Below are positions 9,122 through 19,830 of a stretch of DNA of 20,447 nucleotides, piece after piece. A program made the position numbers and the translations under genes. Under the pieces are notes generated by a model. That model was not told the origin of the DNA. It made no database searches and worked only from the letters and a program-made list of their open reading frames with translations. Source of the stretch: Apostichopus californicus (lineage: Eukaryota; Echinodermata; Holothuroidea; Aspidochirotida; Stichopodidae); NCBI GenBank assembly GCA_020650975.1, contig JAIPMN010016735.1:1-20447 (forward strand), written 5' to 3'. Position 1 is the stretch's first letter, and each line of letters begins with the position of its first letter.

Positions 9122-9124
9122 CAT
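9122..9124 (-). CDS. VPS26: VPS26 candidate exon 1 (start codon only)
   Basis: On the minus strand the sequence reads CCACA-ATG followed directly by GTAAGT, so the coding part of this exon would be the start codon alone and intron 1 would be phase 0. Exon 2 opens in phase 0 with Ser-Phe-Leu, matching the VPS26 N-terminus after Met. Reading upstream from exon 2 in its own frame meets a TAA with no ATG, so a separate exon must supply the start. The A at -3 is a favourable start context. The 5' UTR extends to higher coordinates by an unknown amount. The alternative near 9338 (AAAATG-TAAGTT) would break the ATG at the donor and is less likely. This exon is inferred from splice signal and phase, not from protein similarity. 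Confidence 0.55.
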
Positions 9125-9432
9125 TGTGGAAAATTAAATATTACAGTCACAGTGGAATTTCAGAACATTGTTTTGATACGATATAGCACTGTCCTGATAT
9201 ATGCTCACAAGACGTGAATTCCAACCTTTGACCTGATTAAATGGGAGGCGGTCCATCAACTGTATTAAATAAATAGAAAAGCGTCCTCTAATTTTACCCT
9301 CAACATCAGAAGGTGTTGATACGTGGTTGAAGCTAACTTACATTTTGCCCGACTAGGTTTGGTGTAATGGCCCCGTTATAGTTGACATACTATATACAAC
9401 GTTCATTCATACTTAGTAAAGATTCCTAAATC

Positions 9433-9459
9433 CTATTGGTCCATTCAGGTCAGCTGACC
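9433..9459 (-). promoter_or_regulatory. Possible VPS26 proximal promoter motifs
   Basis: About 310 bp upstream of the candidate start codon the minus strand has a CCAAT box (9435-9439). Next to it is a 12-bp perfect palindrome, GGTCAGCTGACC (9448-9459), containing an E-box CAGCTG. Position and pairing are suggestive only, and no transcription start is known. Confidence 0.2.
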
Positions 9460-9463
9460 GTAG

Positions 9464-9720
9464 TTAATCCTGTGAGTAACGCACGGTAAAATTACGGGGC
9501 ATCACTTTAATAAATCTTTGGTTATATGTAACCAAAAATGTTTTGTTTTATGATTTTTCCCCCACACGAATGGTAGTGTATGAATGAACGGGGTTAATCA
9601 ACGGTCTAGCGTGCGTTACTCACATGATTAATGCACGATCGGGGGATAATGCAAGCGATGCACGAGGGCGGAGCCCGAGTGCATCCAGCGATAGCATTAA
9701 CACCCGTTGATTAACCCCTT
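9464..9720. mobile_element. Nested palindromic (foldback/MITE-like) element upstream of VPS26
   Basis: Two nested inverted repeats overlap. TTAATCCTGTGAGTAACGCAC at 9464-9484 pairs with 9611-9631 (20 of 21). GGGGTTAATCAACGG at 9590-9604 pairs perfectly with 9704-9718. Between the second pair is a hairpin, GATGCACGAGGGC with GCCCGAGTGCATC, imperfect at two positions. There is no ORF. It sits 340-600 bp upstream of the candidate VPS26 start codon. Confidence 0.6.
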
Positions 9721-10768
9721 ATTACCATATGATATTTAGATCTAAACAGCATATGGTACTAAGCATTGGTATACGTGAACCAGAATGAGCTTACCGTAAT
9801 TTTATTGAAGTCGTCGCAAGGTGACACTTGAATCTTTCCTTTTTTTCTCATTTCTTTGACATCGATAGAATTTCAATATAGTCTTCACTAAGCGAGAATT
9901 GCCGAGACAAAGAGTTCAGACTTTTATGCACTAAGTGACATAGCTACACCTCATGTGACCGCTAATATGTAGTTAATCGAATCTGAGGCATTCTACCATT
10001 AGCATTCGATATATGAGAATGAAATACTGGTGCATGGGAGCTGCATGCTAGGACATTTTACCTTGGCCTACTACTATGTACTGTGTACCCATATCCTACT
10101 TCAAAGCACTGGAGCTGACAGTATGAACAGTTCCTCACTCTTATCTGATTCTTATGCTGATACCACTCTATACTGTCCTGCAATATCATGCTTCAAGATT
10201 GTCACCAGTCACACATCATGTTCGACCTCATCGCATCTCCTGTGGATCATTGCTTTTTGTAGGTGATTCTACGTCGCGGCGGCCCACAATACCCGTAAGC
10301 CCATTGTTCAAGGTTTAAGACCATTACTTTAAGAATTTGAAAAATCACAATTCTCTTGAATAAATTCACTTAAAAACATATCCATATAATGTTGCACAGA
10401 ATTTCATCAATGGACATCTATATAGAAAAACCTCCTTCAACCCCTAACAGACCGGTCAAAATTGCACGAGTAGAGGGAAGTATGATGAAGAATGGTGGTC
10501 AGGGAATTTTCGAAATTCAGAAAGTTAATTTTTTGGTGTACAAATATTAAAACCTCTTATAACGGCTACTATAAAACTTCGTTGAAGGAAATAAAAAAAT
10601 ACCAGATATTTCGAAACCGAACACTACACACATATACAGTTGGAGGCAATTCATCCATTTTCATGCTCACTGATATGATGTGATATCTGCTGTTTGCTTT
10701 AAAAATTCGAATAATTGAAATGAGACTGAAATAAATAACTATTATCTGTTTATTGCGCAATGCTCCAC
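9721..10768. other. Intergenic stretch without a recognised feature
   Basis: AT-rich sequence with a few short ORFs (for example 10030-10266, plus) that lack any recognisable domain. A donor-like ACG|GTAAGC on the minus strand near 9794 could belong to an upstream VPS26 5' UTR exon, but nothing else supports it. Confidence 0.4.
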
Positions 10769-11775
10769 CAGTGGCGTAACGATGAGCCTGAGGGAGGGGG
10801 GGGGGGGGCTCCTGGCCCAAAGGGGCCCCCTATCAGGTCCAAGCAAGGGCGTCCGCAGAAATGTTTATAAGGGGGGGGGAACAGTAGGTCATATAAGTGT
10901 AACACACTACTTGATAGTCTAAGCGAAGCGCCATCGGTTGGCGCGGAGCGTATACGACGATTTTTTTTTGCCAAAAATACACCTAGAGGGTGGGAAAAGA
11001 CACTTCCCGTTCAAATTGCATTTACACATGGGTTATTTTGAGATCTCATGTCTTAGGATTTTGACTTTCAATAATTACAGTAATGCATTATGGGTCCGTA
11101 TGCAATGAACATAACTAGAGAACTGTTGGTTGGGGCAAATCATTGAAATGTCAAATGCTTAACGTTTGTTTTAATTTTCCGGGGGGGGGGGGGAGTGTCC
11201 CCCTACTTTATGGAGTATATGGAGACTACTGTACAAATACAGTAATCAAACCTAAGCATAGGCCTAATTTCGGCTGAAACTGTCTCGATCTAAGCCGAAT
11301 TTCCTGTGCTGTTTTACTTACCAGATGCGCCGAAGGCATCTTTATTCTTACCTTTTATTATGATATTTATATCAAAGCCCTGCCTTCTTTTTCAAATGAA
11401 CGCAGTTTCAAGTCTGTTGGGGTGTTGGGTTATTGTTTTAGAATTTTTCAAAAAATCATATGTCCCGATGTTGTACTCAGTACAACATTGGCTGGGATTG
11501 GGTTTTAAATTATATACTTTGTTTTTCATTATAATAATAAATTACACAACTAGCTCGATACGTACATTAATACCCAATGAGCCCATGATCATGATGTCCG
11601 TATTCCGTATCACATGAAAATATGTATATTGTCTTCTTTTTGTTTTTCTTTCCCAGTAAACGGGCCCTCCCTATCCAAAGAGGTATCCTTTTTTGTGCAT
11701 CCGTATAGCGGGGGCCCCCTTTTGGTCGGGGCCACCGGCTCAGCACGGTCCGAGCCTATAGGAGTTACGCTACTT
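10769..11775. mobile_element. Inverted pair of G/C-rich repeat ends, possible element
   Basis: CAGTGGCGTAAC at 10769-10780 is matched in reverse complement at 11764-11775 (AAGTAGCGTAAC, 10 of 12). Each is followed inward, within about 60 bp, by the related blocks CCCAAAGGGGCCCCC-TAT and ACCAAAAGGGGGCCCCC. The interior contains G homopolymers (10795-10808, 11179-11193), an AAGGGCGTCCGCAGAAATG block and a GCGCCA hairpin. No transposase is visible. It could be one element with inverted ends or two independent insertions of one repeat family. Confidence 0.4.
10928..10944. repeat. GCGCCA/TGGCGC hairpin, dispersed motif
   Basis: GCGCCATCGGTTGGCGC flanked by AAGCGAA and GGAGCGTA. A close relative in inverse orientation lies at 8572-8591 (CGATGG, flanked by GTACGCTCT and CTCCGCTTAG). 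A third, GCGCCACCGATTTTGGCGC, is at 14209-14227. This suggests a short interspersed family. Confidence 0.6.
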
Positions 11776-12221
11776 TGCCCCACATTCTTTTCATTTCGAA
11801 AGACGCACAGTTTCAATTTCATTACACACTGAAGGCTTCGATTCTCTATCTGCCTTCAGTTTAGGGAAGATCTTGGGATTTTTATCCCTAGATATCGCTA
11901 GATATTGCTAAATATCCATACAATACAGTGCCCTCGGGATTTCTTGGATTTTTCGGGGCCTGATCTTGGGAAATTGCAAAGTCGGGAGTGGTCACACTCC
12001 ATGTAGATCAGAGCACGACCACTAGGCGTCACTAATACACAACCCGAACACTTGCTATCGATGAAGTGGTGTGTTACCGGATTTTGTCAAGGTCTTGGTA
12101 CTACGGGCGAAGGTCATTAATTAAGTCTCGTCACTCATCGGGAAGCGATTAGCTGGGTGGGGCGCAGGGTTGTGGGCGCGCGTTTTCATGCAGACGGGAA
12201 CAATCTCAAGAAGTGATGGGT
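11776..12221. other. Intergenic stretch without a recognised feature
   Basis: Unique-looking sequence. Near 11888-11918 it carries a small repetition of GATATCGCTA, GATATTGCTA and AATATC. I see no gene or repeat boundary. Confidence 0.5.
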
Positions 12222-12369
12222 GCGTCCTTTTCTCCCTTTTTTCTCTTTCTTCTTTTTCATTTCCCTTCCTCCCTCTCATTCCTCCTCTTTCCCCCCTTTT
12301 TTCCCTTTTTCTTGTATTTTCTCTTCTCGTTTTCTTACCCGGGGGGCGCGTGCCCGCAACGCCCCCCGG
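12222..12369 (+). repeat. Pyrimidine tract followed by a GC hairpin
   Basis: About 115 bases of almost pure T and C (12222-12338) run directly into a hairpin with perfect 10-bp arms, CCGGGGGGCG (12339-12348) and CGCCCCCCGG (12360-12369), and an 11-nt loop. The Ser/Phe/Pro-rich ORFs across it in three frames are composition artefacts. It may be the end of a retroelement or SINE, but I cannot name one. Confidence 0.6.
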
Positions 12370-12569
12370 ATACGCGCCTGCATAAAGTTTCCTGGTAAAG
12401 TTTCCTGTACATATAGGTCACAAGATTTGGGTAATTAAGACATGAACTAGGTCGTACACAAGTCTACACATGGTAGGCTAACTAGCTGTTTCATAAGTGG
12501 TATCTGAGAGGCTATACATATAACTGTGGATTATTTTTTGGTAAAAGAGCAAAAAAGTGTTAAACAGAA

Positions 12570-12617
12570 CCCCCCCCCCCAAAAAAAAAGAAAAGAAGAA
12601 AAAGAAAAAAAAAAGAA
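12570..12617 (+). repeat. Poly-C then A-rich low-complexity tract
   Basis: A run of about 10 C is followed directly by about 37 bases of A with scattered G. Its meaning is unknown. It could be the A-rich tail of a retroinsertion. Confidence 0.7.
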
Positions 12618-12788
12618 ACATATTTTACATGGATGTGTCTCAAATTTATTATATTGACAACTTCCAACACTAGTTACACAACGACAATTCAACCAGTTTA
12701 CTTCTTCATGTGAATATTAAGGTTAACCATCGGTTCCACAGAGACCACACATTAAAACCAGATTGTGCATTCGACTGTCACAAGAATG

Positions 12789-13347
12789 CAACAGTACGGC
12801 ACATACCAACAGTATGGCACATCCCAACAGTTTACAACAGTATGAAACAGTACCCCAACAGTATGGCACATCCCAACAGCATGGCACATGCCAACAGTAT
12901 ACAACAGCATGTCACATCCCAAAAGTATGGCACATCCCAACAGTATACAACAGCATGTCACATCCCAAAAGTATGGCACATCCCAACAGTATACAACAGT
13001 ATGGCACATCCCAAAAGTATGGCACATCCCAACAGTATGGCACATCCCAAAAGTATGGCACATCTCAACAGTATATAACAGTATGGCACATCCCAAAAGT
13101 ATGGCACATCCCAACAGTATACAACAGTATGGCACATCCCAAAAGTATGGCACATCCCAACAGTATACGACAGTATGGCACATCCCAACAGTATGGCACA
13201 TCCCAACAGTATGGCACATCCCAACAGTATGGCACATCCCAACAGTATACAACAGTATGGCACATCCCAAAAGTATGGCACATCCCAACAGTATACAACA
13301 GTACGGCACATACCGACAGTATACAACAGTATGGCACATCCCAACAG
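12789..13347. repeat. Composite minisatellite of 18-bp and 10-bp modules
   Basis: About two dozen copies of an 18-bp module (CAGTATGGCACATCCCAA and its AAGTATGG variant) alternate with a 10-bp module (CAGTATACAA). A common higher-order unit is 18+18+10 = 46 bp, and near 13178-13250 several 18-bp modules occur in a row. Sporadic variants include GTCACATCCC and GGCACATACC. The modules contain no stop codon in most frames, so long ORFs (about 200 codons) appear on both strands. These encode only the repeat and I do not call them genes. Confidence 0.95.
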
Positions 13348-14525
13348 CTCTCCTCATCATTCTAAGTGCACTGATCTAGTTTAGCTCTAGAGAGCATTCT
13401 ATATCATCACACAAGGTTAAATTATATCAAGAATCATTTGATGAAAATAGCAGTAAATTACTACGCATAACCTAATGAAAATCATGACCACTCCAGGCCA
13501 AGAGATTAAACTAGTCTGGAGTTAGTTGTTTATCTAATCATAACAAACATCATATACGTGGTAACTGTGTTGCGCGGAAAAATAGGTACCCCTTCAAAAT
13601 TAATCAAATTGGCGTTCCATATAAATTACAAGTACCTAAACGCACACTAAATGTGTACATGCGTGCCGCGCCTATGTAAGATCCGAACGTACGTTCACAG
13701 GCTAGGCGCTTGCTATATCTGCCAATTGAGCTGTTCACCTCATATGTTCTCGGTCTCCTTTCTGCAGGTGAGTTTTCATGAATTATTTAATGTTAAATAC
13801 CAAAACTTCAACCAGTTATATTAAAACACCTCATGTTTTGATTTGATTAAGTCTTGGTTGATGATGTTAAGGCAAACGATGGGATTATACAAGATTGAAA
13901 ATATGTTACCACTCGTGCAACGATGTCACAGAATATAACGTATAAATAATATTATATGTTAGGTCAGCGAGTAGCACTTATTCGTCGTTAAATTCGTCAA
14001 CTAAGGTTCGTATGTTGCAGGACAGGTGATCTCTGGTAATATAAACAGTCTATTAGGCTTTGTATTTCAAGAAGGGTAATAAGTGTGTTGAATAAAATGT
14101 TGATCACGTAGAGGTACCTATTAAGCTAGGCTCACTGTCTCTTCACTGTCTAGGCACAGACCTATCGTGTAATAAGTCACAGCGTGGGTATTGTAACGTA
14201 CTTGAAGGGCGCCACCGATTTTGGCGCATAATTAGGGGATTCCCCTAGATTAATATTCCGGGAGCAGTGTTGCAGTGTTAAAGGGTCTATACAATGAATC
14301 CAAAAGAACCATCGCTTGATGCGACCTTAATGTCATGGGCAAATCATTCCTATGACAGCACACTGAAACTCGACTCCCAGTAGTGTTAACAATGTATACA
14401 GATACTGATCTACACGATACAGTAGTATACACACAGTATGTAAACATATTTGCATACACACTGATCTACAGTACTGTATGTAGCCGAGTAAACTGTTCAG
14501 TTCATCATATACAGCGCTAGCTAGC
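13348..14525. other. Region upstream of the plus-strand gene
   Basis: No certain coding sequence. At 13744-13767 an ATG-started eight-codon stretch ends in CTGCAG followed by GTGAGT, a good donor that could close a first exon. The same CTTTCTGCAG could equally be an acceptor. A GCGCCA/TGGCGC hairpin lies at 14209-14227. Phase 0 from 13767 does not match the best acceptor at 14738. Confidence 0.35.
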
Positions 14526-14626
14526 TTGCCGCGCCGAGTCGTAACACTCGTACCAGCTCCCTGCTCGAACAAACATGGCCGTAATTCACTTCATTATTAT
14601 ACTTATACACAAATATCTTGGTCTAG
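14526..14626 (+). CDS. Speculative first exon of the plus-strand gene
   Basis: An ATG at 14526 opens a frame that runs to a TGA at 14709-14711. A donor-like TCTAG|GTGCAT at 14626/14627 would end the exon in phase 2, exactly what the acceptor at 14738 needs. The joined frame then continues without a stop to the end of the gene. The donor is weak and the peptide (starting MPRRVVTLVPAPC) is not one I know. This is one of several possible 5' ends, based only on phase and an open frame. Confidence 0.22.
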
Positions 14627-14737
14627 GTGCATAGGGCCGGGACACAGTCTACTCGAAATACACATCAAAATTGTTTCTAGCTCTACAAAGCAACGTAGGA
14701 GAAGGAATTGAAACAAGAATGCAAATCTCTCTGGTAG

Positions 14738-14811
14738 ATTCTTTCGAAAACTGGAAAGCGCTGAAGAAGGTCGGTCATTGCAATCCCGCAGTCGAAGTAG
14801 CTTAGCCCTAG
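14738..14811 (+). CDS. Candidate internal exon of the unrecognised plus-strand gene
   Basis: The exon lies between an acceptor, AATCTCTCTGGTAG, and a strong donor, CCTAG|GTAAGT, phase 1. The frame reads FFRKLESAEEGRS then LQSRSRSSLAL, a basic, Ser/Arg-rich peptide. The last base G joins CT at 17350 to give Ala and an uninterrupted frame into the next exon, which is the main support. The start boundary is uncertain: an in-frame TGA at 14709-14711 means the exon cannot extend much further left. Another frame opening with an ATG at 14719 ends in a stop before the donor and is rejected. Confidence 0.5.
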
Positions 14812-17349
14812 GTAAGTCAAATAACTTTCAGTACCTATTCAACTACGGTAAGGCTGTTGATGGCCTAGCTACAAGCACTGTGCGCTAAGCCTGTAACAAT
14901 AGTTAGGCCTTACAAGTTACATTCAGGTAATCTTAGTTAGTGTCAGGACACATGGTAAAGTATCTGTAATACTGTGACTATAGCCAATATCTTGGCCTGA
15001 ATATCTGATATGGGCCTAGACTAGTTGTATAGTGTAGACGATCATGAATTGCAGCCACCACGGTCGGCTAGGGTATTCAACAAGGACTTGGACTCTGAGT
15101 TGAATAGGAATATAGTACTACTAGGCTACTCCTTGCTAACCTAATTTTGTGCAGCTAGGGAATCAATAACTTCTTATCTGCCAAAATTTCTTACAAAATA
15201 ATACCTGTTTATTAGTGCAGTTAACATCAATGTTAGCTTTACATTCTACAAATGGCAAAGAGATCTTATTTCCTTCATGGTATTTTGCATCCTCCAAAAA
15301 TCCACAAGAAGATAAATAAATTGATGTCGGCCTACTCATTATACAAACATTTGATAGGCCTTCGCAATATCACAGATCTATGACAGACAGCATATCGCAG
15401 ATCAAAGTACTAAGTAGCAATCTTTATTTTCTGTTGGTTTTTGCTTACTTTAAAAAAAGGGTAATGCCTGGCCCACATGCTTTATAGAAGCATAAAGAAA
15501 GTGGATAATTTTCAAGTGTTTCAAAATAATATTTACATCAGGAGTCATCATTTTGAAGGAAAACAATGCAGGTACATGTGGTTAAAGTATATAAGCCTTC
15601 CTAGCTAGGAGCAAACATTTGGGTGCATGTAGTTAGGGAACATAGACTGGTAGTCTGTAGGTGACTAAGGACAGGCCTAACTAGTATTACTAACCTGACT
15701 TCTATTTTTCCCCCTTTTGATTGATGTAAAATTGACTCATGGCCCACTGAAAATTCAGAAATTATGATTGATATATAGTTGACACATTGCTTGCTGAAAA
15801 TGCAGGAAGTATGACCAAATTAAATGCAGCCCTACCACTCAACATTAGATATAAGCACCTACTGTACAAAACTAACGGAAAATAGATGGCGCTTTCTTGC
15901 CTTCTCCTACTCTCCAGGCGACTAACACTCTAAAATCAGCAAAAAGACCTCCCAACAAACAATGTTCCAAAGAATAGAAATTTTGGTGGTTAACTCCCGG
16001 CACATGATTCTGCCTTTAAGTGTAGCTTTTGGCAAAAGCAAACTTAAATAGTGTTCATAATGGTGAGGAATAAGTATCTGATTGCAAAAATGGTTAGGCT
16101 AGTTTATTACTATGGACATTATAGAATAATTGAACATACATGTGCATGAATTTAGGATAGTTGACGATACTATAACTAACTTGGTTGAAAGGCCAACTGA
16201 ACTAATTTCCTGTTTGTCCTATGCATGCATTGCAAGGTAGGTATAGGCTGTACTTCAACCACATTCACTTTCCTTATAGATCTAGTTGTTTTGCTTCACT
16301 TGGTATGTAGCTAGGCTAAGCTTCATTCTAAGGTCAGTGAAACCCAACATAGAAAGTCACATTCTGTTTTGGTACTTTATTTAGTCTGCATTATATAGCC
16401 TATGGTATGCAACATTGTTTGTGCCATGTGTTCGTCAGCATTTATTTTTTGTTTTTGTTTTCAGTAGATCTATGCTTCAGAGATGCAAACTTCTCATAAA
16501 ATCTATCAATGCTATGCATACTTTCCAATTATACTTGACCAATTTGAATCGACCAAGTTCTGTACTATTCAGTCTTTACTGTTTACCAAGGCATGTACTG
16601 TTACAACAAGGATTAGATTTGGTATATTTGCGTGGAATACCCTACTATCATTTTTGTAATCTTTGCAAGTACTACATAGTGTATTCAAATCCAGCTTTTG
16701 CCCTTCATCTCCACTTCACATTCTACAACATCTGCCTTGAGAGCATTGACAGGAAGTATCCTACATATAAACTACTTTCAGTACATATAGTTACAGTAGT
16801 CTCTTGTTAGCAGTATAAACTCATGTTAGCTCATTAGCTGATTACAATGAATAGCCCATGATGACACCTGATAGTCCTTCTCCTTAAGGGGAAATATATA
16901 TTATATGGGATGGTGAGTAACTTCCTGGACATCCAGCCCAGGTGGCCCTTTATCAGAGTGAATTTAGAGAGTCAGGACACTACATGCAGAAGTAGCATTG
17001 CTTCATGATACCTAAATGCCCCATGCCAAAACCTTAAAGCCCATTTATGGCAACAGTGGGTTGCATGGACATCCTTCAACTACCCTGCCAGCTGACATAA
17101 TTTGTTAGAATAATGGCTCATGACCGTCTGTGAATAATTGTTGATTTCTTGCCAAAAGGCCAAGAATCTGATGGAAATGTTGTGTGTGTGTGTGTATTTG
17201 TGTACAAAGACAACTGCTTGCAAACACAAATACTGAAGAGGTGAATATGACTATGAAATATATTCTGGCAAAGAAACCCTGATATAAGTTTGCATAATCA
17301 AACTTAATAATTAAAATATGACCCCAAACTTTGTCATTCTTTATCACAG
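14812..17349. other. Large intron of the plus-strand gene (2.5 kb)
   Basis: Unique-looking AT-rich sequence with many TAGGCCTA-like words. Only a (TG)n run near 17181-17195 is noteworthy. A 131-codon ORF at 16415-16810 has no recognisable domain, and I do not support it as an exon. Confidence 0.45.
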
Positions 17350-17443
17350 CTACGTTGGATATGTGGCAAGAAAGTTCTTGGCAGCCTTCGATTTCAACTA
17401 TCACAGAAACCGTCCCAAAGAAAGATGGAGATGGGAATGATGA
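17350..17443 (+). CDS. Penultimate exon of an unrecognised plus-strand gene
   Basis: This exon has two bases, 30 codons and two bases, between the acceptor TTTATCACAG and the donor GATGA|GTAAGT, phase 2. The peptide reads TLDMWQESSWQPSIS then TITETVPKKDGDGND: a tryptophan-containing segment followed by an acidic/basic linker. The split codon GA|G makes Glu and the frame continues in the last exon. I do not recognise the protein. Good splice sites on both sides and exact phase agreement with its neighbours support a real gene, and the charged composition suggests a small soluble protein. Confidence 0.75.
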
Positions 17444-17875
17444 GTAAGTGTTTCTGTCTATGCCCTTATTATATGCTTATTTAATATGTGTAGTGAATGG
17501 CATTAGATGTACAACCCATTTTAAATGATACCTTTTAGGCACATCTCTGACTCACTTCACAACAGAATATTTACATTATTACCATAGATGCAATAGGTGG
17601 TTTGTGGATTCATTTATGTCTTAAACCAGAGGTTAAATGCATAACTGAACTGAAACACTTTCAAGGTATTTCCTGGTAATGAACATACAGTTCTACATTC
17701 CTTTTGATGATGTTAATTGTTTCTAGGTATTTCATAGTGAAAACAATCAAGATTTAATTGAGAGCAGCCTTAGAGCTTTAGATGTAGATATTTGTCAAAA
17801 TACCCAGTCTGTTGATTATCTGAGGTGCACAAAGGAATATGCAAATCACCACTACCTGTTATGACTTCTTTTCAG

Positions 17876-17978
17876 GGTCAAGGTGAAGTACTCTAAAGCC
17901 ACCAAACAATGGCATCCGGTACCTGTGAAAGAGCCCAAAACCTATGGATACATTCTGCATTTTGGGACAACTTCGTAA
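17876..17978 (+). CDS. Last coding exon of the unrecognised plus-strand gene
   Basis: One base and 33 codons, including the TAA stop at 17976-17978, follow the acceptor CTTCTTTTCAG. The peptide reads VKVKYSKATKQWHPVPV then KEPKTYGYILHFGTTS, a basic stretch followed by an aromatic C-terminus. With the penultimate exon it forms a C-terminal segment of about 65 residues. If the candidate upstream exons are right, the whole protein would be only about 120 residues. I cannot assign a family. The 3' UTR follows, with ATTAAA at 18177-18182 and 18213-18218 as possible poly(A) signals. It does not overlap VPS26 and has no visible functional relation to it. Confidence 0.75.
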
Positions 17979-19482
17979 AAGTTCTGGTAGTTAATCATTC
18001 AAACAGGCTGGAAAAACCCTACTTGATGAACTAAAAAAATTATACCAAGAGTATCCACCGTCCATAAGCCAACAATGGAAGACTTACAGAGCCAATATAA
18101 GAGTGGGTTTACAGATAATCAATGGTTGTAGATTCTTAAGCTCATTTCCACAAATATGTGATATGATTAATCAAACATTAAACAGTATATATAAGTAAAA
18201 TTGTTATTGGCAATTAAAAGATAATGTTTTACAAAAAGAACATTCAAAAACCGTACTATAAGTTGCTATTATTTGATCCCATTCATTATCAAAGCTTGCA
18301 TTAGACCAAATGATATTGATGTAAGCTCTTTAATTCACAGGAGAAAAAATACTGCAAGCAATCATCAAACATCGTTAACAAATTTATGCTGATATAATTT
18401 AATCTCAGCAAATTTAGTCACCAAATTGGTTTAAAACTTCTAAAATTGTGCGTATAGTACATTTCTGGTGAAAGTGAGACACGTGAGGCAGTTTTTGTGG
18501 ACATATCGGCGAGGTATGGATAGTTGCTTTGGAAGAGAACTACCCCATTTTCCACCACTACCTATCCTATATTTTTCAGTTGTTCATGCATATGACATTG
18601 AGAAGTGTAGCCTCTATAGGTCAATATTTAAAGGCCTACATATGTCAAAATAAACATGTCTAGCATGTATTGTCTTTTCCTTAAACAATACCTGGTCCTT
18701 TCCGTACCCTCAAAGAAAGTTATCTTACAATCCATGATATGCATTGAAAAACATAAATGTTTCTTAATTTGAATATGATTTTCTAAAACTTTAAATCCTG
18801 TGTAGTGACAATCCTCTGATAGAAACATGTTCCTTATGCACCAAACTGCACAGGATGGGATAACTACATGATTGTAACGTCCAGTTCTGACGGCTTTCCA
18901 GTAAATAAAGGACCTATATGCAGTTTACCTGTAGTTACTATTACATGACCTGTGTCCCATTATTGACCGAAAATGTATGTTTGTTTAATGTAGGAAGCAA
19001 ACGTCTTGACATATGATCTGCTTGGTTCTCAAGTTCTAAATGAATGTTATGAAGGGGCTCTTGCAACCCTAATCCCAAATATGAATTAGCATGTAAAACT
19101 AGCAAAATTATTGCAACCAGTATAATATTATTTAGCAATTATTGTCAGCCGATACTCATAGGTAGTACAGTAACTAGGTACAGTACCTCTTGATTACAGT
19201 TCACACCACTCTTTAAATGACTCCAATTCGTCATAAAGGTACAGTAACACATATTAAAGAACTCGCACTCAATGATTGGATACAGCAACTACTCTCCCAC
19301 AACTGTGCATCAGTAATTACTACTTTGTGTTACTAACATGTGTTACAGGATATGAACAGTTGTTACTCTAGGAGCCATGAGTGTTGGGTGTTCTTGTATA
19401 CAATTTAGGTATCTGTTGTGACACTGTTTTAATGAATACTCCAGAGGCAACCTATGTACAGTAATACTCTAAAATTACTCTA
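17979..19482. other. 3' flank of the plus-strand gene
   Basis: AT-rich, unique-looking sequence, probably 3' UTR at first and then intergenic. Short ORFs here (18468-18653, 18628-18828, 18941-19138) have no recognisable content. Confidence 0.45.
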
Positions 19483-19488
19483 AAAGTA

Positions 19489-19522
19489 CAAGACTAGGTA
19501 CTAATACTCATACCTAGTCTTG
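19489..19522. repeat. Inverted repeat related to the 31-bp minisatellite
   Basis: CAAGACTAGGTA (19489-19500) and its perfect reverse complement TACCTAGTCTTG (19511-19522) flank a 10-nt loop. The arm sequence is the core of the tandem unit that begins about 310 bp downstream. Confidence 0.85.
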
Positions 19523-19830
19523 CACTAAGTTTGGAAAGTACTTAGTCAGCGTTGAGTTGCAATCGTTTACTTCAATACAGCCCATGTGTGTGTAACTTCT
19601 ATGTATGATTTTTATTAAAGGTGATAATTGTGTGTGGAATCGTGAATCTGTGCATCAAGGAACGGTAATTGTGTTTCCTGGTTCTGCAAGGAGGGATGTA
19701 TCAGTGATTCAATATCAGAGAACGATTCCAGACATTTTAATTATTTTTTCAGATCTCACAGAACTTGTTGGTTCATAATTTTGAGACTCTTAGCCCGAGT
19801 TGACTACAAAGTATTTGGTCAGAATTACAA

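Noticed and set aside
538-9124. VPS26 as a pseudogene or retrocopy
   Set aside because: Introns are present, all six exons are open, and every splice phase agrees. The tandem exon fragments lie in introns and do not disrupt the frame if the first donor is used.
10030-10266. 78-codon plus-strand ORF upstream of VPS26
   Set aside because: No recognisable motif and no splice or promoter context that supports it.
12170-12438. Ser/Phe/Pro-rich ORFs in three frames
   Set aside because: Composition artefact of the T/C tract at 12222-12338.
12752-13379. Long ORFs (up to about 200 codons) on both strands over the 18/10-bp minisatellite
   Set aside because: They encode only permutations of the repeat, exist in several frames at once, and lack any other coding sign.
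16415-16810. 131-codon plus-strand ORF
   Set aside because: Lies in the large intron of the plus-strand gene, shows no recognised domain, has codon use typical of AT-rich non-coding DNA and no convincing splice sites.
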